DNA of 64,000 nt from Clostridia bacterium (GCA_017428625.1 JAFRQM010000056.1:1-64000); one strand, 5' to 3'; shown: positions 15,536 to 25,052, counted from the stretch's first letter. Translations and numbers: made by a program. Notes: a model not told the origin generated them from the sequence alone.

Positions 15536-17170
15536 ATGGCAACAGATTTTGGGTTTGAACCAACAAAAAATGAAAGTGGGTACTACTTCATCAGCTATAA
15601 CACCGAAGATTGTGAAAGAGTGGGCAAAATTGTAAAACGCCTTCATTCCTCTGGATTGCCAATTTGGTATGACAAAGGAATTGAGCATAATGAACTGTGG
15701 AAAACAATAATTGCAGAAAAAATCAGCAATTGCAAAGAGGTTATTCTTTTCTTTACTAATGGTATTATAGAAAAAAGTAAAAGCACAAAACTCACTGAAA
15801 TCTATACATATAAAGAATATACAATGGCATCAAAGAAGTATTATGACAAGAAGGTGCTGATTGTTACTCTTGATGACTATAACGATAGAATACCTCCTGG
15901 TATTGCAGATTGGATGATTGAACTTAGCGAGATACAGGGTATTGATGCAAGAAGTAGCAGTTCTCCTGAAAAAATAGCTTCTATGATATTAAAAGAACTC
16001 AACATATTCAATTCTACTGATGAAAAGCATGCCGAACAGGACAATAATAAAGATAAGCTTGTCTATGTTACCGAAAAAGCATTTTCCAATGGTGTGTACA
16101 CCGGCACTCTTTTAAACGGCATAATTAACGGTCATGGTATTTTCAAATATGTTAACGATGACATTTTTGAAGGCGAATATAAAGATGGTAAGTGCAATGG
16201 TCATGGTATTTTCAAATATGTTAACGATGACATTTTTGAAGGCGAATATAAAGATGGTAAGTGCAATGGTCATGGTATTTACAAATTTGCTAATGGTAAC
16301 ATTTTTGAAGGCGAATATAAAGATGGTAAGCGCAATGGTCATGGTATTTACAAATTTGCTAATGGTAACATTTTTGAAGGTGAATATAAAGATGATAAGT
16401 ACAATGGTCATGGCATTTACAAATTTGCTAATGGTAACATTTTTGAAGGTGAATTTAAAGATAATAAGCGCAATGGTCATGGCATATTAAAATATGCTGA
16501 CGATGACATTTTTGAAGGTGAATATAAAGATGATAAGCGCGATGGTCATGGTATATTAAAATTTGCTAATGGTGACATTTTTGAAGGTGAATATAAAGAT
16601 GATAAGCGTAGTGGTCATGGTATTTTTAAATTTGCAAACGATGACATTTTTGAAGGTGAATTTAAAGATGGTAAGCGCGATGGTCATGGTATTTACAAAT
16701 TTGCTAAAGGTATCATTTTTGAAGGTGAATTTAAAGATGATAAGTACAATGGTCATGGCATATTAAAATATGCTAATGGTGACATTTTTGAAGGTGAATT
16801 TAAAGATAACAATGCTGTTTTAACAAGTTGCAAGTATACTTGGAATGACGGTCTTTCTTTTAGCGGAAATCTTTCGCGCTTTTCTCTTCCTGTTTCTGTT
16901 GCTGACAAAATACAGATATTTACAAACATGGTCCAATCGGCGATTAAGTCTTCCAAGGACGCTGATATTTTGGATCTCATCAACTTGTTAATATCAAAGG
17001 GCTTATATAATGATGCTCAATCTGAAGAAAACATATTATTGGTTAATTTACTTAAAGAAAAATTTAACAAAGAAAAAATCGAGTTTATTCGAAGCGGTAA
17101 TTCAAGGTATTTTAGTTTCAGCCGACCTGATCTTGAAAAATGCATAGTCCTTCTGGGTGGCAAGATATAA
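15536..17170 (+). CDS. TIR domain - ten MORN repeats fusion protein
   Basis: 544 residues; ACGGAGGA precedes ATG 15536. The TIR domain is at about 15-165: SGYYFISYNTEDCERVGKI, LPIWYDKGIE, EVILFFTNG, and TYKEYTMASKKYYDKKVLI with candidate catalytic Glu94. From about residue 198 come ten 23-residue MORN repeats of the type NGHGIYKFANGNIFEGEYKD, ending near residue 427, then a helical C-terminal region (about 440-544). There is no signal peptide or membrane helix. MORN repeats in eukaryotes bind lipids or act as scaffolds, so membrane or protein docking is a reasonable guess. The TIR is less SARM1-like than its two neighbours. Last gene of the rightward set; a terminator follows the gap at 17,488. 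Confidence 0.9.
   Translation: MATDFGFEPTKNESGYYFISYNTEDCERVGKIVKRLHSSGLPIWYDKGIEHNELWKTIIAEKISNCKEVILFFTNGIIEKSKSTKLTEIYTYKEYTMASKKYYDKKVLIVTLDDYNDRIPPGIADWMIELSEIQGIDARSSSSPEKIASMILKELNIFNSTDEKHAEQDNNKDKLVYVTEKAFSNGVYTGTLLNGIINGHGIFKYVNDDIFEGEYKDGKCNGHGIFKYVNDDIFEGEYKDGKCNGHGIYKFANGNIFEGEYKDGKRNGHGIYKFANGNIFEGEYKDDKYNGHGIYKFANGNIFEGEFKDNKRNGHGILKYADDDIFEGEYKDDKRDGHGILKFANGDIFEGEYKDDKRSGHGIFKFANDDIFEGEFKDGKRDGHGIYKFAKGIIFEGEFKDDKYNGHGILKYANGDIFEGEFKDNNAVLTSCKYTWNDGLSFSGNLSRFSLPVSVADKIQIFTNMVQSAIKSSKDADILDLINLLISKGLYNDAQSEENILLVNLLKEKFNKEKIEFIRSGNSRYFSFSRPDLEKCIVLLGGKI
16127..16816 (+). repeat. Ten 69-bp tandem repeats encoding MORN units
   Basis: Ten in-frame 69-bp units. The first two (16127-16195 and 16196-16264) appear identical; the others differ by a few bases. 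High DNA identity between units implies recent expansion or ongoing slippage, which would change repeat number in steps of 23 residues without breaking the frame. Both strands of the array give repetitive shadow frames, which are not genes. Confidence 0.93.
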
Positions 17171-17573
17171 CATTAAACCGAGGAAAATGTTTAATACTAG
17201 TTATGGGAATCAGCGAATAAAGAACCGAATTTCCTAGATTGCCGTCTGTTGCGTGTAAGGTTTTACGCTGAACTTACACTAAACTATAATCTATATTGAA
17301 GGCAAAGATATTTTATACTCTTATGTTTATTTTTTGTTATTTGTTTTTTTTATATCTTTTGAAGTTGGCTATCGATTCTATTCGAGTTAGCTATCGATTA
17401 ACTAAATAAATCCAGGAATTGCAGATCAAGATAAAAGTAAAAATTGTTCGAAATGAAAAGAACTGAAACTTATGCAATCAATTATATAAAGCAGACGGCA
17501 TTTTACAAGAAAAGCCGTCTGCTTTATTAATTTAGTTATTAACTATGAGTTTAAACTTTGAAACACATTAATC
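17171..17573. other. Convergent intergenic region with bidirectional terminator
   Basis: About 400 bases between the converging TIR-MORN and DUF4062-TPR genes. No gene was seen. AAAGCAGACGGC (17488-17499) and GCCGTCTGCTTT (17514-17525) form a stem with A- and T-rich flanks, a terminator usable in both directions. Base composition changes here from the AT-rich rightward half to the richer leftward operon. Confidence 0.7.
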
Positions 17574-19793
17574 TCAGTCGTTTTTATCACAAATTCTTCT
17601 GCAAATACTACCGTAAATACTGTCGCTGCCTTTATATTTCTTTGCAATATTTTCTGCTTCTATATAATACTTATCAGCTTTATGAACTTTACCTGTGTTC
17701 AAGTAAAACTCTGCAAGATTTTCACATATTATTGCAATATAAGGTTCGTTGGCGAGCTTGCATTCAGCATCATCGGTTTCAACTATTCGACGTTCTATTT
17801 CCAGTGATTTCAAATATAAATCTTCTGCTTCGTGCGATTTGTCAGTATCAGAATAGAGGTTTGCAAGGTTAAAGCATATGGTTGCAACAAATGGCTCATA
17901 TGCAGATTTACTTACCATATCGGCAAGGCGTTGATATAATTCCAATGCTTCAAGAAAAAGATTTGCTGCTTCATCCAGCTTGCCATTTTCTGCGTAATGT
18001 ATTGCAAGGTTTTGGGTTGCAGATGCCACCATTGGTTCATATGCAGATTTACTCACTGTCTCAGCAAGATAACAATATATTTCCAGCGCTTTTCTGCATA
18101 GTTCTTCCGCTTCGTTTTGCCTGTCGGCATATGCATACCTATAAAAAATTGCAATGTTGTTATATGATTCTGCGACTTTTGCCTTATAATCAGGTTTTTT
18201 ATATTCTTCTTTAAGTTTAATGCGTATTATCAGAGATTTTCGGTATAGTTTTTCCGCCTTATCCTTTTTTTTCATTCTCATCTGAACAAATGCTAGACTA
18301 TCGCAAACATCAGCTACAATTGTCTTACAATCCGGGTTGTTATATTTGTCAGTTAAATCCTGACTGATTTTCAGCGCTTCCAAAAGAAAACTCTCAGCGT
18401 TGTCATTTTTGTCTAAATCGCTGTAAAGATCAGCCAAGTTTTTTAACACCATCGCAAAGCCAATGCTGCTTGCGTAGTAATTACTTGAATTTTTTACATA
18501 AGTTTTATAGATTTTATGTGATTCGAGATATATCTTTAAAGATTCTGCATAATTATTATTGGCTTTGTATAGTTCCCCAAGCAAATTAAACAGTTTTGCT
18601 TTTTGCAAACTTTCAACCTTTTTATTAGGGTCATCATATAAGTATTTCAGGTTTTCCGCGATTGTTATGCCTTTAGAATAGTTTTTCTGATCATTATGCA
18701 AAAAAACCGCAAAATCATACAACACATCATATCTCTTTGCCGTCTGTGCCGTTTTGTATATGCCATCATAAACCGTTTCGATTTCTTTAAAGCGGTTTAT
18801 ATTTTCGACATCTTGCTTAAGGGCTTCTATTCTGATAAGGGCGTCTTCAACAATATCATTTGCTTCATCGGCGAGCTGTTTTTCAATTAAGTCCTGTTTT
18901 CCCTTAAATGATTCTGTTCTTCTGTCAAGTTCTTCTTGAGGAATAAGAGCTTTTGCCTCTTCAATTTTGCCGAGTTCGAGCAGGCGAAGCGCCTCCATAC
19001 GGCGCGGATTTGCTTTGTTTCCTTTTTTGTTCTCTTCAAAGAACTTCCTGAGCATATCAAGAATATCTTTTTCAAGGGTATGATATGTTTTTTGAACTTT
19101 TTCAAGTTCAACAGATATTTTCAGAGCCTCTGCCACGTCGCCTCTTGCGGATGCCTCTGTCATTTTGGTGAGCAATTCCGCGCTCTGTTTTTTCAGCTTT
19201 TTCAGATTGCCGTTATTCTGGTAGGCAAACACATTTTGCGCATCAATGTTTTCAACTGCCTCTCCTCCGAGATAGACTATCCCGTTCTCAACACTGAGTT
19301 CAGCGCCGGGCAGGGATTCAACAAGATACTGCAGTAATTCGAGCTTGATTGTGTCTGTGCTGTCAAACATTTTGAAATAATGGCCGTAGTCATTCGCCAC
19401 TTTTGAGACGCAGGCTTTAATCTCCTCTGTTGCGGCGGGATATGAATCAACCGCTTTGAAGAAAACAAAAATGTTCGGACGCATGCCTTCAAGAAAGGCT
19501 TTGCGTGCAAGGTCAAGTTCTTCAAGCGTAAACCGACCTGCTTTGTTGAAAAACATAAAAATCGCGGCGTCAGCGTCCTTTTCAATATAATCGTTGTGCT
19601 GTTTCTGAGAGCCCTCCGCTTGCATTACGGATGATGTTTCCTCACAGAAATACACTTCAAAATAAATATCTTTGTCAATATATTCATTGTTCAGCCCCAG
19701 CATAAAGCGGGCTATTTCATTACGCTCGTTTGCAAGCTCATCAATTGACGAGCCGATAAAGATTTTTATTTTTTTCAAGTTTTTTCTCTCCAA
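17574..19793 (-). CDS. DUF4062-like N-terminus fused to a TPR array
   Basis: 739 residues. Residues 8-150 (KIKIFIGSSIDELANERNEI ... DAAIFMFFNKAGRFTLEEL) match the DUF4062 pattern, a predicted flavodoxin/TIR-like alpha/beta domain often found at the front of NTPase or TPR conflict proteins. Residues ~180-330 are a charged, helical linker (LKKLKKQSAELLTKMTEA). From about 340 to 730 there are eight or so TPR units of the kinesin-light-chain type (NNIAIFYRYA..EAEELCRKALEIY; NLANLYSDTDKSHEAEDLYLKSLEI). No membrane segment. Last gene of the leftward operon, 11 bases after the RyR gene. Likely a sensor or adaptor; an enzymatic role for the N-terminal domain is untested. Confidence 0.8.
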   Translation of the reverse strand: MERKNLKKIKIFIGSSIDELANERNEIARFMLGLNNEYIDKDIYFEVYFCEETSSVMQAEGSQKQHNDYIEKDADAAIFMFFNKAGRFTLEELDLARKAFLEGMRPNIFVFFKAVDSYPAATEEIKACVSKVANDYGHYFKMFDSTDTIKLELLQYLVESLPGAELSVENGIVYLGGEAVENIDAQNVFAYQNNGNLKKLKKQSAELLTKMTEASARGDVAEALKISVELEKVQKTYHTLEKDILDMLRKFFEENKKGNKANPRRMEALRLLELGKIEEAKALIPQEELDRRTESFKGKQDLIEKQLADEANDIVEDALIRIEALKQDVENINRFKEIETVYDGIYKTAQTAKRYDVLYDFAVFLHNDQKNYSKGITIAENLKYLYDDPNKKVESLQKAKLFNLLGELYKANNNYAESLKIYLESHKIYKTYVKNSSNYYASSIGFAMVLKNLADLYSDLDKNDNAESFLLEALKISQDLTDKYNNPDCKTIVADVCDSLAFVQMRMKKKDKAEKLYRKSLIIRIKLKEEYKKPDYKAKVAESYNNIAIFYRYAYADRQNEAEELCRKALEIYCYLAETVSKSAYEPMVASATQNLAIHYAENGKLDEAANLFLEALELYQRLADMVSKSAYEPFVATICFNLANLYSDTDKSHEAEDLYLKSLEIERRIVETDDAECKLANEPYIAIICENLAEFYLNTGKVHKADKYYIEAENIAKKYKGSDSIYGSICRRICDKND

Positions 19794-19804
19794 TTTCGGA
19801 TTTA

Positions 19805-20083
19805 TTATCTGTTTATCTCAAAACCCAGTTTAATAATCAGTTTGAGTGTTTCCATGGCAGTATTGCGGTCATAATCTTTCTCGCTTTCGGGGAGTTCGCT
19901 GTAAGGCACGAGACAGGGAGTTTCTTTTTTTGCGTCATCGCGCACGGGACCATAAGTCCAACCCTGGGCGATTCTGCCGGCCGCCCACACATCGTGGGCA
20001 TTTTCAGCAAGTTTTTCACAAAGCTCTGCAATTTCGGGCGATAATTCAACATCGCTCGTGTCAATGGGTGAAGGTATATACAT
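19805..20083 (-). CDS. Free-standing RyR-domain protein
   Basis: A 92-residue protein that is nothing but a ryanodine-receptor-type domain: LCEKLAENAHDVWAAGRIAQ, GWTYGPVRDDAKKETPC, LVPYSELPESEKDYDRNTAM. These are the hallmark elements of pfam02026 (the H-x-x-W helix, GWxYGP, LVPY, EKxxDR). It lies between the AAA+ ATPase and the DUF4062-TPR gene in the same operon. In bacteria RyR domains are known mostly from predicted nucleotide-signalling conflict systems and are presumed ligand binders. Two further RyR-like segments occur across the divide in the 6,978 and 11,361 proteins, which links the two operons. Confidence 0.88.
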   Translation of the reverse strand: MYIPSPIDTSDVELSPEIAELCEKLAENAHDVWAAGRIAQGWTYGPVRDDAKKETPCLVPYSELPESEKDYDRNTAMETLKLIIKLGFEINR

Positions 20084-20164
20084 AATTATTCTCCTTGTTT
20101 ATTTTTTATAAAATTTATTATATCAAAGAAAAAACGGGTGTTCAATAAGAAGATTTAATTCAGA

Positions 20165-22204
20165 TTAAATCATAAACCCGATTTTTGATTTCGGTCTTTC
20201 TTTTTCGGATAATTCAGACAATGCGCTCTTAACGTCTTCTGCGTTTATGTCTAAGGCCGAGTCATCGGCATGCCAGTGCCTGCGCGCAGACGCCGATGAT
20301 ATTGCGGCTGAGATGTTCCGTGAATATCTTGCCAGACCGAAATTTGGAGTTTCAAGAGCGGATTTGGGAATACCATCAAAGTGCTGTTTTATTAAGGCCT
20401 TTGCATCGGGTTCAACCACATATTTTTCAAGGAATCCCATTGCAATATCAAAAAGTTCTTCCCTGTTATACCCTTTGAAGTCAATGTTATAGCCGATTCT
20501 TGACTTAAGACCCGGATTGGAGTTTAAGAACTGCTCCATTTCATCCCGGTAGCCGGCAAAAATTATTATTAAGTTATTGTTTTCCATTTCGGTCAGGAGG
20601 GTAGATACCGCCTCCATGCCGAACTCATCGCCGATTGAAAGCGCATACGCTTCATCGATAAACAGAACACCCCCGGAGGCGGCTTTTATGGCAGTCTGAA
20701 CGTTTACCCTTGTTTCTCCGAGGTATCGGCCACATATGGCGCGTCCGTTGAGTTCAAAGAAGCCATGGGCGATGCCCGCTTCACTTAGCGCCTGAGCCAA
20801 CAACCTTGCTGCGGTCGTTTTGCCGCAGCCCGCAGGACCGCAGAACGTTATATGACGAGGAGGTTTTTCACCGGACTCAAAGCCATACTGGCAAAAGGTT
20901 TTCTCCATATATGACTCTGCTACCAGGCGTTCGGCAAGATTGAGCACGTCTCCAAAGCCCGTCATGCTCCTGAGCTTATCAAGAGCAGATTCTTTTTCTG
21001 ACTCCGATTTATAAGAACTTCTGTAAAACTCATATAAAACGGACCCATCTATCTTTATGTTTGTTCCGGAATACGTTTTATGGACAAAATCTGCGAGATT
21101 CATAGCAATATAGCCAAGCGTTTTTTCGCCGGTGAATGAGCCTTCGCGCATTTCGGCAGAAACAATATTTTTAAGCGTATCTTTCATATCGCTGAAGTTC
21201 CCTTTGAGTCGGGCAGGGAACAGAGAGTATAACTTTTCAGCATACGCATTTAAACTCTGCGGAGTGTGCCGGATTTCAAAAACCGGAATTTTTGATGCAA
21301 TCAGTCCTGCGGTAGAGTTATCATTATTTTTTATCCTGATTGCAAAGATTTTTCTGGAGTCGACAGAATTGATTGTCTGGATTAATTCAGTGAAAAGCGG
21401 ATCGACGGCCGAGAAATTCGAGATATCAATGCTAACAACTCCGTCGTTATTATCCGAGATTTGCTTAAACATATTTTCAACGGAGGAATCCCAGCGTTTT
21501 GCGCCGAGGACAAGCGCGTGCTGAGAAATTCTCCTTTTTTCGCCACCGGTAAAAATGCTGAAATATATCGCAGAGAGAGAATTATAGTATTCAAGATCAT
21601 CATCGCAATGAATAACGAGAGTCAGTCCATAGAGACATTTGCCGAGCGAGCAGTCAAATGCAGCTTTGACATAGTGGAGGTAGTCGTTAAGAGTTTTCAT
21701 TTCTTCAGTGGTTTTTTTATCAAATTCTTTGTTAAGTCCCTCTGCGGGCCTTGCTTTTTTTTCATACTTTTTTTGAATATTGTTGTCTGTAAAACGAATT
21801 GAGCGTGCCTTCAAGGCAGTATCAAGGCGATAGGTTAAGGGTGTTTCGCGGTTCTCGAAGCTTATTGCTACGAAGTCTTCTTTTTGACTGACAATGGTTC
21901 CGAACCCGTATTCAACCGATTTGACCTCAGCTCCGATAATATCTTCTGCAGAATCTGAATCTATTTCAGCAAGTCTCCGGCGGGCATTTTCTTTTTTGTC
22001 TTCAGATATGTCGGGGTTGTCAATTTTCCACTCGAGAAACGCACGCTCTTCAGACATTCCCTCCGCTACAGCATAGCGAGAAAGAAGTTCCGCTTTTTTG
22101 CTTCTGTGTTCGGCAGGAGATATTTTTCCGCCGGCTAAATCTTCGTCAATGGCAGTCAGGAAATCTTCGATATACTGGTAGAGTAAATTCAATTCTTCTG
22201 TCAT
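20165..22204 (-). CDS. CbxX/SpoVK-type AAA+ ATPase with long N-terminal region
   Basis: 679 residues. The C-terminal ~270 are an AAA+ module of the CbxX/CfxQ/SpoVK kind: Walker A GPAGCGKTTAARLL (about 455-468), the pore-like motif GRYLGET, Walker B VLFIDEAYAL (about 512-521) and sensor IIFAGYRDEM. The first ~150 residues are helical and acidic, and the middle holds a region (LVIHCDDDLEYYNSLSAIYF) that I do not recognise. CbxX proteins remodel protein partners; here the candidates are the RyR and DUF4062 proteins encoded next to it. No membrane segment. ATG 22204 is preceded by CAGGAGAAAC, a good RBS. Confidence 0.85.
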   Translation of the reverse strand: MTEELNLLYQYIEDFLTAIDEDLAGGKISPAEHRSKKAELLSRYAVAEGMSEERAFLEWKIDNPDISEDKKENARRRLAEIDSDSAEDIIGAEVKSVEYGFGTIVSQKEDFVAISFENRETPLTYRLDTALKARSIRFTDNNIQKKYEKKARPAEGLNKEFDKKTTEEMKTLNDYLHYVKAAFDCSLGKCLYGLTLVIHCDDDLEYYNSLSAIYFSIFTGGEKRRISQHALVLGAKRWDSSVENMFKQISDNNDGVVSIDISNFSAVDPLFTELIQTINSVDSRKIFAIRIKNNDNSTAGLIASKIPVFEIRHTPQSLNAYAEKLYSLFPARLKGNFSDMKDTLKNIVSAEMREGSFTGEKTLGYIAMNLADFVHKTYSGTNIKIDGSVLYEFYRSSYKSESEKESALDKLRSMTGFGDVLNLAERLVAESYMEKTFCQYGFESGEKPPRHITFCGPAGCGKTTAARLLAQALSEAGIAHGFFELNGRAICGRYLGETRVNVQTAIKAASGGVLFIDEAYALSIGDEFGMEAVSTLLTEMENNNLIIIFAGYRDEMEQFLNSNPGLKSRIGYNIDFKGYNREELFDIAMGFLEKYVVEPDAKALIKQHFDGIPKSALETPNFGLARYSRNISAAISSASARRHWHADDSALDINAEDVKSALSELSEKERPKSKIGFMI

Positions 22205-22292
22205 AGTTTCTCCTGTTAAAAAATCTTTTGACGGGAAGTGGTTGTCGAGAGCCCGACGACCGCTTCCCTGTTTGTTAAGTGTGTTAATTAGT

Positions 22293-24137
22293 TTAATAAT
22301 GCCTGCTCCCGCATTCGCAGTATCTGAAATCGGTTATTCCGAGAACACGGCAGATTGCCATAAGTACTCTCCACAGTTTGCCTCTGCCGTCATTACAGTG
22401 GCAATAGCAGTTGCACTCATCGGTTTCTTCTGGTTCGTGCCCGATCTGCGCTGTGGTGCTTTCGGTTATGCCTGTGGCAGGCTTCAATGTTTCCGTAGTT
22501 GTTTCCTGCTGACTTGAACTGTCAATCCGGCTTGTTGCTTCGGTTCCGGATATGTTCTGTCGCTGTTCCGGGGTAGCGGCTTTATCGGGTATTATTCTGA
22601 AATCTATTGTGACTTCGTCTGACCTGTCGCCTGAGGTAGTGTCAACAAGGTAATAAACATATTTGCCGTCATGTTCAGGCCAGTCATAAATGCAATCGTC
22701 GGCAATCTGATCATCGGGGTTTGTTGTCATTACGCATTTTATTGTGTTTTTTGACAGGTCACGCCGGTACAGTCTGACAATATTTCTGCCGCGCTTGTTC
22801 CAGCTGACATATACCGCATTTTCATAAGTGCCGGGTTCTCTTTCCGCTTTCAGGTTAAAAGATGCGCCCGATGCAGACCCGGTTCCGGTCGTGGTAACCT
22901 TCATTCCCGATGCATATGTGAAATAGTAATTGACGTTACTCGCGGTAAATTTGTATCTGACCGAACCGTCTGACATAACATACTTTTCTGTGCAGTCAAG
23001 TGTATATTCATCGGAGGGGTCATAATAATGTGTGGTTTCCGATAAAGTAAGTGTTGTATACAGCTTTAACTTGTAATTTGCCGGTATGGTTACAGTGAAG
23101 TTTCCATTCTCTGTTGTTCTGACTGACAGTGAATTATCGCTGCCGTCGGCAGCCTTCATCTGCGAAGTGAATGTGAAATAGTTATACTCACTGCCGTCAA
23201 GGTATCGATACCTGGTGGAACCATCGGAAAGAATATACTTCTTGTCGCAAGTGAAAGAATACTCATGGTCGTTTGCCAAAGCGTAGCATTTTCTGCTTAC
23301 AGCGGTTGCAGAACCGTAAATATCAAACTGACAGCCGGCAGGAATGGTTATCCTGAATTTTCCAGATGATTCCGATGTAACTGTAAGCCCTGTTCTGACC
23401 GGTATTCTTACCTCAATATTTGAGTTTCCTACAGTTCCGGAATAAGACGCATTGCCGGTATAAATCAGAGCCCCGGACGCTTTTATGTCCGAGATGAGAT
23501 ATCTTGTTCCGCTCGGCAGGGTTGTGCAATAATCGATTGCATCATCGACAACGCGGCTATTATTGATATATAGATCAAAGGTAACCGTTCCGTTTGATCC
23601 GTTTACTCCGCAGTTGTTGGCGACGCCGTCAAGATAAACATTGACATCGAGCGTGGCTTGCGGTGTCACGAAATCGGGACGGATATAGCATTTTGCACTT
23701 GAGTAACTCACTTCGGATGCAAACGGTTTGGTGTACTGGCTTTGCTGCACAACCACAATTGTATTTGCTCTTAATTCAGTGACCACCGCAACATGACCAT
23801 AAGGGCCGGCATCGGTCTGATAAATATCGCCGGGCTGCGGGTTGGAATATACTCTCGTCCATCCGGGCGGCAGAGCATTTGTGTCATAGGTGTTGGCATT
23901 CCCTGCCGGAATTGATTGCCCGAGAAAGCGGTAATAATAGTAGATAACATCTATGCACCACGCTCCGTTGCCGTCGTAGTCCAGTGCCTGGCCATTATAA
24001 ACCAGACTGTTGGCGTATGCGACAGCCTCCGCCTGAGTATGCCCGTTTGTTGAGGCGGAAGCTACAGTTGAACCTGCTGTCATAAGCAAGCTCATAACAA
24101 GAACCAACGCAAGAAAAAATCCTGTAAATCTCTTCAT
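22293..24137 (-). CDS. Secreted CHAP-domain protein with Cys-rich tail
   Basis: 614 residues. A signal peptide (MKRFTGFFLALVLVMSLLM.. to about 30) is followed by a CHAP cysteine peptidase/amidase domain with Cys61 (GAWCIDVIYYYYRF) and His115 (YGHVAVV) as the expected catalytic pair. Two related beta-rich repeats follow (LSDGSTRYRYLDGSEYNYFT; MSDGSVRYKFTASNVNYYFT), then an Ig-like segment and a low-complexity Ser/Thr linker. The end, ECNCYCHC ... YCECGSRHY, is a Cys-rich tail enclosing an amphipathic helix, a pattern I associate with exported proteins of Ruminococcaceae. The CHAP domain would cut peptidoglycan. Its presence in a regulatory/defense operon is unusual. Confidence 0.85.
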   Translation of the reverse strand: MKRFTGFFLALVLVMSLLMTAGSTVASASTNGHTQAEAVAYANSLVYNGQALDYDGNGAWCIDVIYYYYRFLGQSIPAGNANTYDTNALPPGWTRVYSNPQPGDIYQTDAGPYGHVAVVTELRANTIVVVQQSQYTKPFASEVSYSSAKCYIRPDFVTPQATLDVNVYLDGVANNCGVNGSNGTVTFDLYINNSRVVDDAIDYCTTLPSGTRYLISDIKASGALIYTGNASYSGTVGNSNIEVRIPVRTGLTVTSESSGKFRITIPAGCQFDIYGSATAVSRKCYALANDHEYSFTCDKKYILSDGSTRYRYLDGSEYNYFTFTSQMKAADGSDNSLSVRTTENGNFTVTIPANYKLKLYTTLTLSETTHYYDPSDEYTLDCTEKYVMSDGSVRYKFTASNVNYYFTYASGMKVTTTGTGSASGASFNLKAEREPGTYENAVYVSWNKRGRNIVRLYRRDLSKNTIKCVMTTNPDDQIADDCIYDWPEHDGKYVYYLVDTTSGDRSDEVTIDFRIIPDKAATPEQRQNISGTEATSRIDSSSQQETTTETLKPATGITESTTAQIGHEPEETDECNCYCHCNDGRGKLWRVLMAICRVLGITDFRYCECGSRHY

Positions 24138-24247
24138 GGATTTACCTCCGTAAATAGTTATTTTTCGGCATCCGGCTCTTCTGGCAAAACTGTATCCGCA
24201 ATATCCGTGAAGAACCGGAATGCCTTAAGATTCAGCGTGAAAACCAA

Positions 24248-24319
24248 TCATCTTATCCTGTGGATGATTATGATCCCTTCTTCATCATCGGGACCGTAAG
24301 CAGCAAATAAGCTTCTCAT
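24248..24319 (-). CDS. Possible 23-residue peptide gene
   Basis: ATG 24319 has a near-perfect RBS (AAGGAGG six to seven bases upstream) and a short open frame ending TGA at 24248. The peptide starts MRSLFAAYGPDDEEG and ends with IIII and a basic HRIR. It sits between the CHAP gene and the 162-residue gene in the same direction. It has no recognised relatives. A strong RBS with a frame this short could also be a decaying gene start. Confidence 0.35.
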   Translation of the reverse strand: MRSLFAAYGPDDEEGIIIIHRIR

Positions 24320-24371
24320 TTGCAAACCTCCTTTCTTTTTTGGTTTTTCATAAAATCACATCCATAAAGCA

Positions 24372-24860
24372 TTAAAATGGCAAATCATCGTCAGTGTCGT
24401 CGATATCGTCATTGAACTCATGCATCGGTAGCTGAATTGATGTAATTACGTTCCAGGCACTCGAATTAGGCAATTTATTGTACATAAAACTCTCTATATC
24501 GTAGGAATAGGCATAGCCAGGATAAAAGGCAGGACAATAAACAACAGCGCCACCTTGAGGATCAACATCAATAAATTCAGTGCTCTCCCAGTCATCGTCA
24601 TTCAGCCCAAGAAAAAAATCAATCGGGTCATAAATATCGTCTCTTATGTCATGAGCACGAATTATAAGGTATGTCCGAGAGTGAAACAGTTTTTCAATGT
24701 GATTTATGTGCATATCATCTTTGCGCGTTTTGGGTCTGCATTTGCCTGTTGTGCTGTTGAAGACCATGGGTATGCCGTCAAATGTATCTGCTAATTCATA
24801 CAAGCCAAGTTTAAAAAGCTGTGAGACAATCATTTCTCTTTCTGTTGCATTAAATTTCAT
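24372..24860 (-). CDS. Hypothetical acidic protein (162 residues)
   Basis: Not recognised. Soluble, with no signal peptide. The N-terminus (MKFNATEREMIVSQLFKLGL) is helical; the middle is rich in Asp and aromatic residues (DVDPQGGAVVYCPAFYPGYAYSYD); the end is a run of Asp (DDIDDTDDDLPF). It lies between the CHAP gene and the OmpA-like lipoprotein genes in the leftward operon, with about 190 non-coding bases upstream (24,861-25,052) in which no feature was seen. Its codon use is like that of its neighbours. Confidence 0.7.
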   Translation of the reverse strand: MKFNATEREMIVSQLFKLGLYELADTFDGIPMVFNSTTGKCRPKTRKDDMHINHIEKLFHSRTYLIIRAHDIRDDIYDPIDFFLGLNDDDWESTEFIDVDPQGGAVVYCPAFYPGYAYSYDIESFMYNKLPNSSAWNVITSIQLPMHEFNDDIDDTDDDLPF

Positions 24861-25052
24861 TTTTCTTTACTCCATTATTTACTTAATATGTTGAAAATAA
24901 AAACGAATAAATACACTGATAAAGGGTTAAGGGGAACACAGGCAAAAGATTGGCGGCGGAATCAATGCCTGTGTCGGGTTGGTGGGGTGATTGGTGGGAG
25001 AAAGTGTGTTTATTAAACGCCGCCGAAGTAATCCTGTGCTGTGAAGTCTGTG

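Noticed and set aside
16112..16766. Several repetitive frames on both strands inside the MORN array, at first sight like a tandem-repeat gene or CRISPR array.
   Set aside because: They are shadows of the 69-bp repeat. There are no unique spacers, so it is not a CRISPR array, and the real frame continues from the TIR domain.
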